In this document: one piece after another, positions 1 to 8,504 of the stretch
Numbering within the stretch: the stretch's first letter is position 1
How the letters are laid out: each line of letters opens with the position of its first letter
NCBI GenBank assembly: GCA_000314955.1
Contig: BAEM01000063.1
Location: 112,551 to 176,550, forward strand
Reading direction: 5' to 3'
DNA length: 64,000 nucleotides
DNA from: Paraglaciecola chathamensis S18K6
Lineage (GTDB): Bacteria; Pseudomonadota; Gammaproteobacteria; Enterobacterales; Alteromonadaceae
The notes under the pieces: generated by a model
The model's input: the letters and a program-made list of their open reading frames with translations, nothing else
Told to the model about the DNA's origin: nothing
Databases searched by the model: none
Translations under genes and position numbers: made by a program

Positions 1-764
1 TTGCGCCAGTAAAAGAAACGTTTGACTGGCTCATTGAGCAAGCCCCCGACAATAGCCTCGAATTTGTGGCGGACAGAAATAAAGACAAGGTACACAACTG
101 TCAGTGGCGTTGGTGCTGGGCTGATGCGCTGTTCATGGCTCCTCCTGCGCTCTTCGAGTTGTCTTCTATTACCGGCGACCCGAAATACGCGAACTATGCC
201 CACAAAGAATTTAAAGCCACTATCGATTACTTACAAGACCCGAAAACCAAACTTGTCTTCAGAGATTCTCGCTTTTTCAATAAAAAGGGAAAATTCGAAG
301 AACAGGTGTTTTGGTCACGGGGTATGGGCTGGGTCTACGCTGGCGTCGTTCACTCGCTAGAAAGTCTTCCTGTTGGCCACAAATATCGTTCTTATTATGA
401 AGCACTGTATCTTCAATTATCAAAAACCATAGTAGCGCTGCAAAAAGCCGACGGTGCCTGGCCTATGTCATTACTTGCAGGGGAAAACTATAAAGAACCC
501 GAAACAAGCGGAACCGCATTTTTCACTTACGGGATAATTTGGGGAATGAACAACGGATTACTAGAAAGCGAAGCTTACTTACCTGCCGCAATGAAGGGCT
601 GGAAAGTACTGTCGTCAGCCGTGCACCCCGACGGTAAATTCGGCTGGGTACAAGGCGTCAATGAAAAGCCCGACGTGGTGACAAAAGACGATTCTCAGCT
701 TTTCGGAGTTGGCGCTTTTTTACTTGCTGGCAGCGCACTATATGACTTTTTAGGGCAAAAATGA
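1..764 (+). CDS. GH105 unsaturated uronyl hydrolase, 3' part
   Basis: This is the C-terminal part of a glycoside hydrolase family 105 enzyme, which removes the unsaturated uronic acid that polysaccharide lyases leave at the non-reducing end. The frame is open from base 3, so the gene begins outside the window and the GTG at 66 is not the true start. The WCWADALFM block carrying the catalytic Asp is present, followed by GxGWVYAGV-like and SGTAFFTYGI segments of the (alpha/alpha)6 barrel. It aligns along its whole length with the complete GH105 at 25745-26989, including the DSQLFGxGAxLLA ending, but is clearly diverged. It is therefore a second, separately evolving GH105, likely with a different oligomer preference. 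Confidence 0.9.
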   Translation, partial: APVKETFDWLIEQAPDNSLEFVADRNKDKVHNCQWRWCWADALFMAPPALFELSSITGDPKYANYAHKEFKATIDYLQDPKTKLVFRDSRFFNKKGKFEEQVFWSRGMGWVYAGVVHSLESLPVGHKYRSYYEALYLQLSKTIVALQKADGAWPMSLLAGENYKEPETSGTAFFTYGIIWGMNNGLLESEAYLPAAMKGWKVLSSAVHPDGKFGWVQGVNEKPDVVTKDDSQLFGVGAFLLAGSALYDFLGQK

Positions 765-834
765 GCTTTCTTTCTCAACCATCACGGACACTGCCTTGCT
801 AGTGTAAAAACGTGATCATAAATATTATATAAAA

Positions 835-1076
835 ATTAAAACAGTTTGTGTCATTGGTATAGCGTCGTTTACTGGGCATGTGTTGGCGGCGCACTGTACT
901 AATAATCCTACCGATCCAAGAGGAAATGCATCTGCCTTAAAAACGCTTGGTAGCAAGGTACCAACACAGGTTAACGTTGCGATTGTCAGGCACCTACTAC
1001 ATAAGCACCACCAAAGAAGCAAGTGATGGCAATACCAATTTAAAAGGCATTAATGCCACACTGAGAAAAGACCTTT
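835..1076 (+). pseudogene. Possible frameshifted remnant of a secreted protein gene
   Basis: One frame from about 835 reads a signal-peptide-like start (KIKTVCVIGIASFTGHVLAA) and continues as protein-like sequence to about 985. A neighbouring frame then reads GTYYISTTKEASDGNTNLKG up to a stop near 1076. The first codon before KIK is ATA rather than a start codon. This looks like the 5' fragment of a secreted protein gene that has lost its start and suffered a frameshift. I do not recognise the family. Chance remains a real alternative. Confidence 0.3.
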
Positions 1077-1467
1077 GATCTTCACCCCGTTTCGTAGACA
1101 CTTAACTTGTCTGTTCACCCTCTAAGAATTAATAAGTAGAACCACTCAACCTAATCGTTTTAGATTGTTTCCAATCCACACATATTTATGCGTCTCTGCC
1201 AAGTGAAAAGATCATGAATTATTTTTACTTTAACTGACATCATTCTGATCTTACTTTGCGCTATGAAATTATTAACACGAGAGACTTCATAATGTAATAA
1301 AAGAGCTCGATAAAAAATCATCAACATCGCAGATGTCTAAGTCTGACGATAAAGCGAAAATTCGTCGCTCATTTTGTTTTTAAAGTAAAAATCAAATCGC
1401 AAATACGACAGTTAATCAATGGTCAAATATATTACCCTAAAAAAGGATGATTTGGTTGAAATATCAG

Positions 1468-1569
1468 GTGTTACCCCTGAAACGGAAAAAGTGTTACCCC
1501 TGAAATAAAATTTCAGGAGTAACGGGGGGGATAGGATCCAGAATTGAATTATTCGGTTTCAGGGGTAAC
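1468..1569. repeat. Four copies of GTTACCCCTGAAA, two direct and two inverted
   Basis: GTGTTACCCCTGAAA occurs at 1468-1482 and 1491-1505. Inverted copies occur at 1511-1523 (one mismatch) and 1557-1569. Copies two and three form a hairpin with a 14-bp near-perfect stem. Runs of GGAAAAAG / CTTTTTCACT next to the outer copies extend the symmetry. The layout recalls the multiple terminal repeats of IS21-type elements brought together by an internal deletion, but no transposase sequence is seen. Confidence 0.6.
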
Positions 1570-1993
1570 GCTTTTTCACTGCGCTCCAAGACCGTTTTTC
1601 GTCTTACACAAACTCTGCAATTCAGAACTGACAAAAATCAATGTTTTTAGCTTTTTGAGTGTCAAAATAAACTGCGAATCACGATTTTTGAAATTGACCC
1701 AAAATCGTCATTTTGAGCAGATGAGATGAGACTAAACGGCGTTGAAAGGTATGTTATTCAGTCAAAAAATATTACGACTTAATCAATAAAAAATGTCAAA
1801 TTTCCTTCCCGAAAATTTACAAAACAGCAGAAAGAAACAGGTAAAAAAGCGAGATAAATTTCGACATTTAATCACAAAAAAGTTGCTCGAAATGATTCAA
1901 AAAAGATCTACTAAATAGTATCTTTTGGCCGTCAATTTAAAACACTTTTTCGTTATTAACTTGCTTTAAGAGAATGCATTTCAATCGACTTTT

Positions 1994-2083
1994 TTCATCA
2001 ATAAAGCAGTCAATTCGTCTAATTTTCAATTCACTGAGTTGGCCACTTCACGTGCATAGCTAAGCCGAAATAGCAAAAAAAAA
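1994..2083 (+). repeat. 90-bp direct repeat, copy 1
   Basis: This stretch, beginning TTCATCAATAAAGCAG and ending in nine A, is repeated at 3042-3131 with one difference (C versus T just before the A run). Beyond the repeat, a weaker match (AATACTTAAA and CATCTTCARCGAAGT) recurs at about 2200-2233 and 3173-3215, so the original duplication was longer and has diverged on its right side. Confidence 0.85.
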
Positions 2084-3041
2084 GCGAACACACGGGACCT
2101 TGCGCACGTAAAATTTGCCCAAAAAAACGATGATTCAGTAGTTTACATCATGGTAAATGCTTCAGTCGCGCACTCTTTTTTCAGAGTATATCACGCAACT
2201 AAATACTTAAACTTAGCATCTTCAACGAAGTAATCGTCAGAATATATCGAGTGTTGAGGCAGTGGGACTGCGTCTAATTACGTATCCAAGCCCAGCGATA
2301 TAGCGTGAAGTAGTTTGTTTGCTGCGTTAGCAAAATTCTTAAATTCACTGGCACTAGTTTCTAAATTAGAGCGTCTTTCAAGCAATAAATTTAACACTTC
2401 TCATCGTACTTAAAGCAGTTTAATTTGATTTCAATATGAATTTTTTAATACCTTGCATAATACCAAAAACGCTTACATTTAGAGTGCTTAAAAAACCACT
2501 ACAACTGCCACTATTGTTTTGGAACAATCTTTAAGGCAACACGGTACCGGCCGAGGTTTAAAGCAGAAATACATCTAAAATGGGTGTCTAAAGCGATTAA
2601 CTAGCTGCATGTTTTATTGTCCTGAATATAATGTTGGAACGCTATCGAGTTGACCGGCTTCCTCAGCACGTTAATCTCGCCGACTGATACAAATACTCAA
2701 CTTACAGGGCTATCTGGCTTGCAGCACAAGGGTATGGCTCGGCAAATTTGAGCGTTTAGTAGCTACACTATTAATTGATGATGTCGATCAATTTTACTGA
2801 GGAAGCGGACTTATAAAACATATTGTTGAATTCAAACGTGAAACCATAGCCTCAACCATTGTGATAACAATTCCATTAAATAATTACCCTCTGAGAATTC
2901 ATTCAGCGAGTTTTAACAACGCGTCGGTGTGCAGTACTGGTTGTTCCCTTTCAAGTACCAAGAACGCAGTGCAAAACCCGTAGGGGAATTCCCTTTGGGC
3001 GAACTTAAGACTGCTCCGACTTTATGGGGGTATTACATTTC

Positions 3042-3131
3042 TTCATCAATAAAGCAGTCAATTCGTCTAATTTTCAATTCACTGAGTTGGCCACTTCACG
3101 TGCATAGCTAAGCCGAAATAGTAAAAAAAAA
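3042..3131 (+). repeat. 90-bp direct repeat, copy 2
   Basis: Second copy of the 90-bp repeat at 1994-2083, offset by 1048 bp. The two copies bracket a 1-kb non-coding block, as would be left by a duplication or by recombination after insertion of a mobile element. No terminal inverted repeats or transposase remain. Confidence 0.85.
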
Positions 3132-3287
3132 TGTAGTTTTCGAGCCTAGAAGTTGATCAAAAATATGGCAATTAAATACTTAAAAAACCTAACTTGCCAT
3201 CTTCAGCGAAGTCGAAAAGCCATTGAAGAGTATTGGGTTAAAAAGCTTTCTACGTCCATAAACAAATCGTTTGCTGATTGTCCCCAT

Positions 3288-3806
3288 TTATTTAACCGTT
3301 CTAACACCTTGCAATAATTTATCAGAACAACTGCTACCATGAATGACAGAAATGTCGCCAGTGGTTTCAAGTACGACAGCACGAACCTGTGCGAGGTCTA
3401 AAACATTTGCTTCTCGAAGCTTCGCAATGAGGTCACTTTCAGCCACACGAGTAGCTTTTAAGGCATCATGTAAGATCACCCCATTCTGCATCAGTAAAGC
3501 AGGTTTATTTTGCATTATAGACTCGAACGTTGTTGATTTTTTACGAAGAGTGGCGGTGGAATATTGGACGATGAAGAGCATCGCCATAGATAGCATTGTC
3601 TGTATAAAACTAGTCCACTCGGTTGATTGGCTTGCTCCTGCGAGTAAAGAACCAATGGCAACCGTCATAACAAAATCAAAGTTGGTCATCTTAGAGAACG
3701 ATCTCAGACCATTTACGCGTACAAGCAATACAACCCAGAACATTGCAATTCCGGTTAACAAAATAGCTCGTAAAAAAAGGTCCACTAATGGATCGTTAAC
3801 AAACAT
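3288..3806 (-). CDS. DUF421 (YetF-like) membrane protein
   Basis: A 172-residue member of the DUF421/YetF family, inner-membrane proteins of unknown biochemical function. It has two or three N-terminal membrane segments (about 10-30 and 45-80), the family signature RSFSKMTNFDFVMTVAIGS after the first helix, and a C-terminal soluble domain with PALLMQNG, a DLIAKLREANV helix and an LETTGDISVI strand. The start is the ATG at 3806, because AAGGAGGT lies six bases upstream; a longer reading would begin inside that site. It stands alone, with the decayed region on its left and non-coding DNA on its right. Confidence 0.85.
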   Translation of the reverse strand: MFVNDPLVDLFLRAILLTGIAMFWVVLLVRVNGLRSFSKMTNFDFVMTVAIGSLLAGASQSTEWTSFIQTMLSMAMLFIVQYSTATLRKKSTTFESIMQNKPALLMQNGVILHDALKATRVAESDLIAKLREANVLDLAQVRAVVLETTGDISVIHGSSCSDKLLQGVRTVK

Positions 3807-4400
3807 GACTACCTCCTTAATTTCGTGCAAATTTAGTATTTTAAAAACTAGCTGTAAAATACTAGTGGTTACCTTGGATTGTATTCCCCCTAATGCGTTT
3901 TCTGTAGCGTTACAAAAGATGGTAGGTGCGGCCTAGACGTTTTTCATTAGCAAATTAGTGTTGCTAATATCAAGCCTATTCAGCAAAGACCAAGCCAATT
4001 TGAAATGAAATTGGCTAAAGTAGCTTAACTGCCGCGCCCACTCTGGCTCAGAGATAATTCTCAATATCGTCAATTACTATTAGCTCTTAGTAGTTAAAAA
4101 TGTATGAGCATGAAAGCTTGATCAGGAATACTTTTTTACACGATTTTGCTTAAGGGGAAGGTAAATTATTCCTGTAACTGAAAGCGCTAATGATTATAAA
4201 AATTTCGTTTCCATTCACATAATGGCCAGTTGAGACGATCTTGATTGTGTTAATATTGCGGGTTTAACGGCTGCCGATTTAGAGTCAGAAATACTAGCGT
4301 AAAGGGCGAAACACCAACGATTTTTCCCACCCAAAGAATGACCAAGATGAATCACTCACTCCTCGTTATTTAGCTGATTCACATTGATAAAAGTTTTGTT
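3807..4400. other. Intergenic stretch without recognisable features
   Basis: About 590 bp lie between the DUF421 gene (reading left) and the cupin gene (whose 3' end is on the right). I see no plausible gene, strong hairpin terminator or repeat here. Confidence 0.5.
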
Positions 4401-4715
4401 CTATAAAAAATCTTCACGCATAGGGCTAAATGTATCGATTAATAATCCACCAGTAGTTGTCGTCGTTCCATGTTCAACGTTAGGAGGGATAATACAAGAG
4501 TCCCCACTTTTTAATATGCGCTCTTTACCGGCGATAGTGAAAATGAACTCGCCTTCTTCAACATAAGTGATTTGTGTATGATGATGTTTGTGCGCGTAGC
4601 CGATAGCGCCTTTATCAAACCATACCTTAACCGCCATAATATCTTTGTTGTAAGCAAGTATTTGTCGCTTAATGCCTTCTCCTAGATCTTCAATTTCTCT
4701 CACTTGCGTGTTCAT
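4401..4715 (-). CDS. kdgF: KdgF-like cupin, unsaturated uronate ring opening
   Basis: A 104-residue single-domain cupin of the KdgF type. KdgF enzymes help convert 4,5-unsaturated uronate monosaccharides, released here by GH105, to the open-chain keto form (4-deoxy-5-hexulose uronate). The metal-binding pattern H42-x-H44-x-H46-x-Q48, followed by ITYVEEGEF, and a second motif with H82 (VEHGT) are visible. The protein has no signal peptide and is cytoplasmic. The start ATG has AGGGAG upstream. It diverges from the RpiB-type isomerase gene at 5099, which would act on its product; that context supports the uronate role over a generic cupin. Confidence 0.8.
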   Translation of the reverse strand: MNTQVREIEDLGEGIKRQILAYNKDIMAVKVWFDKGAIGYAHKHHHTQITYVEEGEFIFTIAGKERILKSGDSCIIPPNVEHGTTTTTGGLLIDTFSPMREDFL

Positions 4716-5098
4716 ATAGCTCCCTTGTCTATAGATGTTAAAAAAGTCAAAACATTACTCGTAACAATGTCACGCGTGGGCAAAAGAGTCAGTTTCGCGC
4801 TGCAACCTCATAATCAATCATTATCCGTCAAATATGGAGGATAGAAAAGCAGAATTTTTTAGTGTTATACATTGTTTGCTCTTACTCGTCCTTGAATAAA
4901 CGAGCGCAAAAAACTATTTAATAGGTGAGCTCTATAACGTTATCGATTTTGAACATGAGGAAAAACACGCTTTTTTACTAAATCCAGAGGATTTTTCTCG
5001 TTTCATCTAGAAGGTTTATTTTACCGCGTTGGTACTTAATTCTCGTTAATAAAGATGTTAATATAGCCATTATTAATCACATTCAATCAGGTGTAGTC
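4716..5098. promoter_or_regulatory. Divergent promoter region of kdgF and the isomerase gene
   Basis: A 383-bp divergent control region. A short palindrome ATAACGTTAT at 4934-4943, within CTATAACGTTATCGA, resembles a LacI/GalR-family operator core (AAnCGnTT). No regulator gene lies nearby, so the assignment is tentative. Confidence 0.3.
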
Positions 5099-5737
5099 AT
5101 GAAAATAGCTTTAATGATGGAAAATAGTCAAGCAGCAAAAAATCCGATAATTCTTGGGGAATTGCAGGCTGTATCAAGTTCCTTGGGACATGATGTCTAT
5201 AACGTTGGCATGAGCAGTGAGGGTGATCATCACCTTACATATGTTCATCTAGGCATAATGGCTGGAATTTTATTAAACTCGAAAGCAGTAGATTTTGTTA
5301 TTGCTGGTTGTGGCACAGGGCAAGGCGCTCTTATGTCACTGAATGCTCAGCCAGGTGTATTTTGCGGATATTGTATCGACCCGTCCGATGCATTTTTATT
5401 TAATCAAGTTAATAACGGCAATGCACTAGCCCTACCTTTTGCAAAAGGCTTTGGATGGGGTGCAGAACTTAATGCTCGATACATATTTGAAAAAGCTCTT
5501 ACAGGCGAGAGAGGGAATGGGTATCCAGTAGAAAGAAAAGAGCCTCAAGTCAAAAATGCTGCCATTTTAGCCGAACTAAAAGCAGGACTCGCCGCCGAAA
5601 GCTATGTGGATACTTTGAAAAAGATTGATCAAAACCTTGTGAAAGTCGCCGTCTCTGGAGAACGCTTCCAGCAATGCTTATTTGAGAATGGTCAAGATGA
5701 ATCAGTGAAGGCCTACGTAAGATCCTTACTATCATAG
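5099..5737 (+). CDS. RpiB/LacAB-family isomerase, probable DhuI
   Basis: A 212-residue sugar isomerase of the RpiB/LacA/LacB fold with a C-terminal extension beyond the usual ~150 residues. The family phosphate/sugar loop is AGCGTGQGALMS, with C71. Enzymes of this size and type (DhuI) isomerise 4-deoxy-5-hexulose uronate in organisms that digest uronate-containing glycans, replacing KduI. The partner KdgF is encoded divergently next door, which fits this role. An ordinary ribose-5-phosphate isomerase B is less likely given the length and context. It is cytoplasmic. No DhuD/KduD, KdgK or KdgA gene is in the window, so later steps must be encoded elsewhere. Confidence 0.75.
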   Translation: MKIALMMENSQAAKNPIILGELQAVSSSLGHDVYNVGMSSEGDHHLTYVHLGIMAGILLNSKAVDFVIAGCGTGQGALMSLNAQPGVFCGYCIDPSDAFLFNQVNNGNALALPFAKGFGWGAELNARYIFEKALTGERGNGYPVERKEPQVKNAAILAELKAGLAAESYVDTLKKIDQNLVKVAVSGERFQQCLFENGQDESVKAYVRSLLS

Positions 5738-5789
5738 ATAAATAACGAAAGAAGAAAGTGGGCTCTAAATGAGCCTGCTTTTTACTGTT

Positions 5790-7154
5790 TTACCCGATGG
5801 TTAATGTTCCATTAGGATACAAGACTCTTACGTTACGTGGGCTGGCCAAGAAATATGCAAGTGTGAGTGGGCCTAAACGTCCCATGTACATGAGTATTAT
5901 AATAATCAGCTCACCAATATTTGATAGATCTCCTGTCAATCCTCTCGATAACCCTACAGTGCCGAGGGCTGAAATAGCTTCAAATGCTACGTCAAGGAAC
6001 GGTGCGTCTTCGGTTATCAATAATAGAAAAATTGCCACCCAGGATACACCAGTGGAAATAAGTGTCAGTGCGAGCGCTTTGTTTCTGGTTTCAGAACTGA
6101 TTGCTCTACCGCACAAAGTTGGAGAAGGATCTCGTTTAAGATAGCTGTAAGCGGATAAAATTAGCACGATAAAAGTGACCAGTTTTATACCACTTGCTGT
6201 GCTCATGGACCCGCCTCCAACAAACATTAGCAGGAGCATGAGAAAGGTAGAGGCATTTTCAAGTTCTGAGATAGCTAATGTGTTAAACCCGGCCGTTCTT
6301 GGTGTTACGGCTTGAAACCAAGTCGCCCAAAATGCAGATACACCATCAAGGGAACCTAAGGTATTTGGGTTGTCTTCTTCTATGATATAGAAAAGTACGA
6401 CCGCTATTATATTGACTAGCACTGTTCCAAGAATCATTACTTTGCTATAGACCGATAGACCTTGCCATTTACGTTTTTTAAGTAATTCGATCCAAACAGA
6501 GAACCCGAGCCCGCCAATAATAAAAAGCCCTGTAATGGTTAGGTTGATAGTGGGGCTACCAACATATGAAGATAGGCTGTCTTCATTTAAGGCAAAGCCG
6601 GCATTGTTGAAAGCTGAAATGGTATAAAAGAAAGCGTGGAAAAGTGCTTCGCTCCATGTTTTTGTTTGTAACCAAAACATGGATAATATTATGAAACCGA
6701 CCAATTCTATGACAAAGGCGAATATTAGTACTGACTTTGCAGTTGACACTAAGGTTGATAGGTCGGTCTGATTAAACGCTTCCTTGATTGCAGATTGTTG
6801 GATAAAACTGATTTTTCCGCCCAAAGCAATAAGAGTAACAACAGCGAATGTCATTAATCCTAACCCACCTATTTGAATGAGTAATGCGATTACTGTTAGT
6901 CCTAATGTTGTAAAAACCGTGCCTGTGTCGACTACTACCAAGCCGGTAACCGTCACTGCCGAAGTTGCGGTAAATAGGCTTTGTATCCATGAAATTGGCT
7001 GTGTGGTCATGCCAGGGAGCATAAGGAGTAAGGTGCCTATGAATATCACTCCCAAAAAACTCAAAGAAAGAATAAGCGGTGGAGCGGCTTGAACTTTAGA
7101 GGCATTTTTGGTTTTTTTGTGAGATGGTCGTTTCTGTAAACTCCATTTAGTCAT
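5790..7154 (-). CDS. TrkH/KtrB-family potassium transporter subunit
   Basis: A 454-residue polytopic inner-membrane protein of the Trk/Ktr potassium transporter superfamily. It has many hydrophobic helices and the repeated pore-loop pattern: TATSAVTVTGLVVVD near the N-terminus, a TISAFNNAGFAL loop, a TPRTAGFNT loop, and a final AISALGTVGLSRGLT loop. The length is that of KtrB/TrkH short forms. Its ATG overlaps the stop of the trkA-like gene by four bases, so the two are translationally coupled. It imports K+ (or Na+-linked K+), gated by the TrkA-like subunit. Confidence 0.9.
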   Translation of the reverse strand: MTKWSLQKRPSHKKTKNASKVQAAPPLILSLSFLGVIFIGTLLLMLPGMTTQPISWIQSLFTATSAVTVTGLVVVDTGTVFTTLGLTVIALLIQIGGLGLMTFAVVTLIALGGKISFIQQSAIKEAFNQTDLSTLVSTAKSVLIFAFVIELVGFIILSMFWLQTKTWSEALFHAFFYTISAFNNAGFALNEDSLSSYVGSPTINLTITGLFIIGGLGFSVWIELLKKRKWQGLSVYSKVMILGTVLVNIIAVVLFYIIEEDNPNTLGSLDGVSAFWATWFQAVTPRTAGFNTLAISELENASTFLMLLLMFVGGGSMSTASGIKLVTFIVLILSAYSYLKRDPSPTLCGRAISSETRNKALALTLISTGVSWVAIFLLLITEDAPFLDVAFEAISALGTVGLSRGLTGDLSNIGELIIIILMYMGRLGPLTLAYFLASPRNVRVLYPNGTLTIG

Positions 7155-7807
7155 CGCTCGAGCCTTGGGGCGATTTTAATAAGAGACTCACGTGGTCCAC
7201 ACAAAATAACGGTGTCACCTGCTATCAAGTCAAATTCTAAACTGGGGGACTGCTCGATATGTTGTCCTCGCTTTAACACAAGGCAAGACACTGTATTCAC
7301 ATAACCTTTTAGCAGAGTTTGAATAGGGCGACCTGAAAAGGAGCTAGGCAAATTTATGTCAACGATGTATTGACCATGGCCTAGGCTTAAATAATCATTC
7401 ACCATAGGATAATTCAACGCCTGAGCTACACGGGCTCCCATCTCTTCTTCTGGATGAATTATCCGCGATACACCCAACTTGGAAAGTATAGTGTGATGTG
7501 CGGAGGTATTTGCTTTAACCCATATATCTTTAACATTTAGTGCTTTTAGGTTTAGGGTGCAAAGCAGACTGGATTGCATGTCTTCACCTATGGCGACCAA
7601 TACCGATTCGCTTTGCGATAAATTAAGGTCTTTAAGCACTTTCTCGTCAGTCGCATCACAAATCAACGTCTGAGTTAATTCACCAGCATGTTGCTCTGCT
7701 AGTTTTTCGTCTTTATCTATTCCGGTAACGGTATGTCCCATATGAATTAATTCAAGACTGGCGGTCAAACCAAACCGACCTAAGCCAATAACGGTAAAAT
7801 GTGCCAT
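7151..7807 (-). CDS. TrkA/KtrA-family potassium channel regulatory subunit
   Basis: A 218-residue cytoplasmic RCK protein. The N-terminal Rossmann nucleotide-binding domain starts with VIGLGRFGLTAS and has the acidic GIDKDE at the end of the second strand (residues 1-125). The C-terminal TrkA_C domain (about 140-218) binds regulatory ligands. One RCK unit, not two, points to the KtrA type. It lies between the KdpE-like regulator gene (four bases upstream) and the TrkH-like gene (four-base overlap), so all four genes 9502-5790 form one operon. Confidence 0.9.
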   Translation of the reverse strand: MAHFTVIGLGRFGLTASLELIHMGHTVTGIDKDEKLAEQHAGELTQTLICDATDEKVLKDLNLSQSESVLVAIGEDMQSSLLCTLNLKALNVKDIWVKANTSAHHTILSKLGVSRIIHPEEEMGARVAQALNYPMVNDYLSLGHGQYIVDINLPSSFSGRPIQTLLKGYVNTVSCLVLKRGQHIEQSPSLEFDLIAGDTVILCGPRESLIKIAPRLER

Positions 7808-7811
7808 AACG

Positions 7812-8504
7812 CTACTCCGAAGGATGACAATTAATGCGGTAACCTTGTCCTGCTGCTGTCTCTATTATGAAAGATGGCTTGGTTGCTACTTGGATCTTTT
7901 TGCGAAGATGGCTGATTAAGATACGCACGTAATGGGAATCTTCACTTCGATGTACACCCCATATCGAACGAAGTATGCGCTGCTGGCTGACAAATACCCC
8001 AGGCTCTCTGGTTAATATATCTAATAGTTGAAACTCTTTGGGTGTGAGTAATACCTTTTTGCCATAGGCCTGCACTGTATTTGAGTTAATATCGATACTC
8101 AGCCCAGCGACTTGCCTCAGGGGCTTTGCTTCGGAAATAATGGGGGTTAAATCTCTTAACAAAACGCTTATTCGAGCGATGAGCTCTTTAACACTAAATG
8201 GCTTATGCACATAATCGTTTGCCCCTGCCATAAGTAGTTGCACTTTAACCGTTTCTGAATGTCTGGCGGATAATACTAGTATGGGAACTTTGCTAGTTTC
8301 TCTTACCCTTTTCAATATCCTTTGACCGTCGCCATCGGGTAGACCGAGATCAAGAACTATTAAGTCTGGCAATGAAGATATTGCGATATGGATTCCGTCG
8401 CGCACCGTTGAAGCTTCTAGACAGGTATAACCTTCGACTGAAAGAGCAATTTTAATCATTGTTCGAATATTGATTTCGTCTTCAATAATTAATACTGTGC
8501 TCAT
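7812..8504 (-). CDS. KdpE-like OmpR-family response regulator
   Basis: A 230-residue response regulator. The receiver domain (1-120) has the acidic pair in IEDE and the phosphoacceptor D52 in IVLDLGLPDGDG. The C-terminal winged-helix DNA-binding domain (about 130-228) has LTPKEFQLLDIL and the wing motif GQGYRI. It resembles KdpE. Its ATG overlaps the stop of the sensor kinase gene by four bases. It is encoded with Trk/Ktr genes rather than kdpFABC, so it probably controls this transporter or itself in response to potassium or osmotic signals. Confidence 0.88.
   Translation of the reverse strand: MSTVLIIEDEINIRTMIKIALSVEGYTCLEASTVRDGIHIAISSLPDLIVLDLGLPDGDGQRILKRVRETSKVPILVLSARHSETVKVQLLMAGANDYVHKPFSVKELIARISVLLRDLTPIISEAKPLRQVAGLSIDINSNTVQAYGKKVLLTPKEFQLLDILTREPGVFVSQQRILRSIWGVHRSEDSHYVRILISHLRKKIQVATKPSFIIETAAGQGYRINCHPSE

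Larger units (their letters stand above)
765..3287. other. 2.5-kb decayed region with no intact gene
   Basis: No convincing intact gene is visible. The stretch holds a possible frameshifted gene remnant (835-1076), a cluster of four 13-bp GTTACCCCTGAAA-type repeats (1468-1569), and two copies of a 90-bp direct repeat (1994-2083 and 3042-3131). Base composition is AT-rich, with many stops in all frames. It looks like a site of old insertions and deletions between the GH105 gene and the DUF421 gene. Confidence 0.6.

Noticed and set aside
825..1022. 65-codon reverse frame
   Set aside because: It is opposite the better-supported forward gene remnant and is Cys- and Leu-rich without a family pattern.
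3343..3936. 197-codon forward frame
   Set aside because: It runs antisense through the clear DUF421 gene and has no ribosome-binding site or recognisable domain.
6772..7092. Short frames on both strands inside the TrkH-like gene
   Set aside because: They are shadows of a gene with clear pore-loop motifs.
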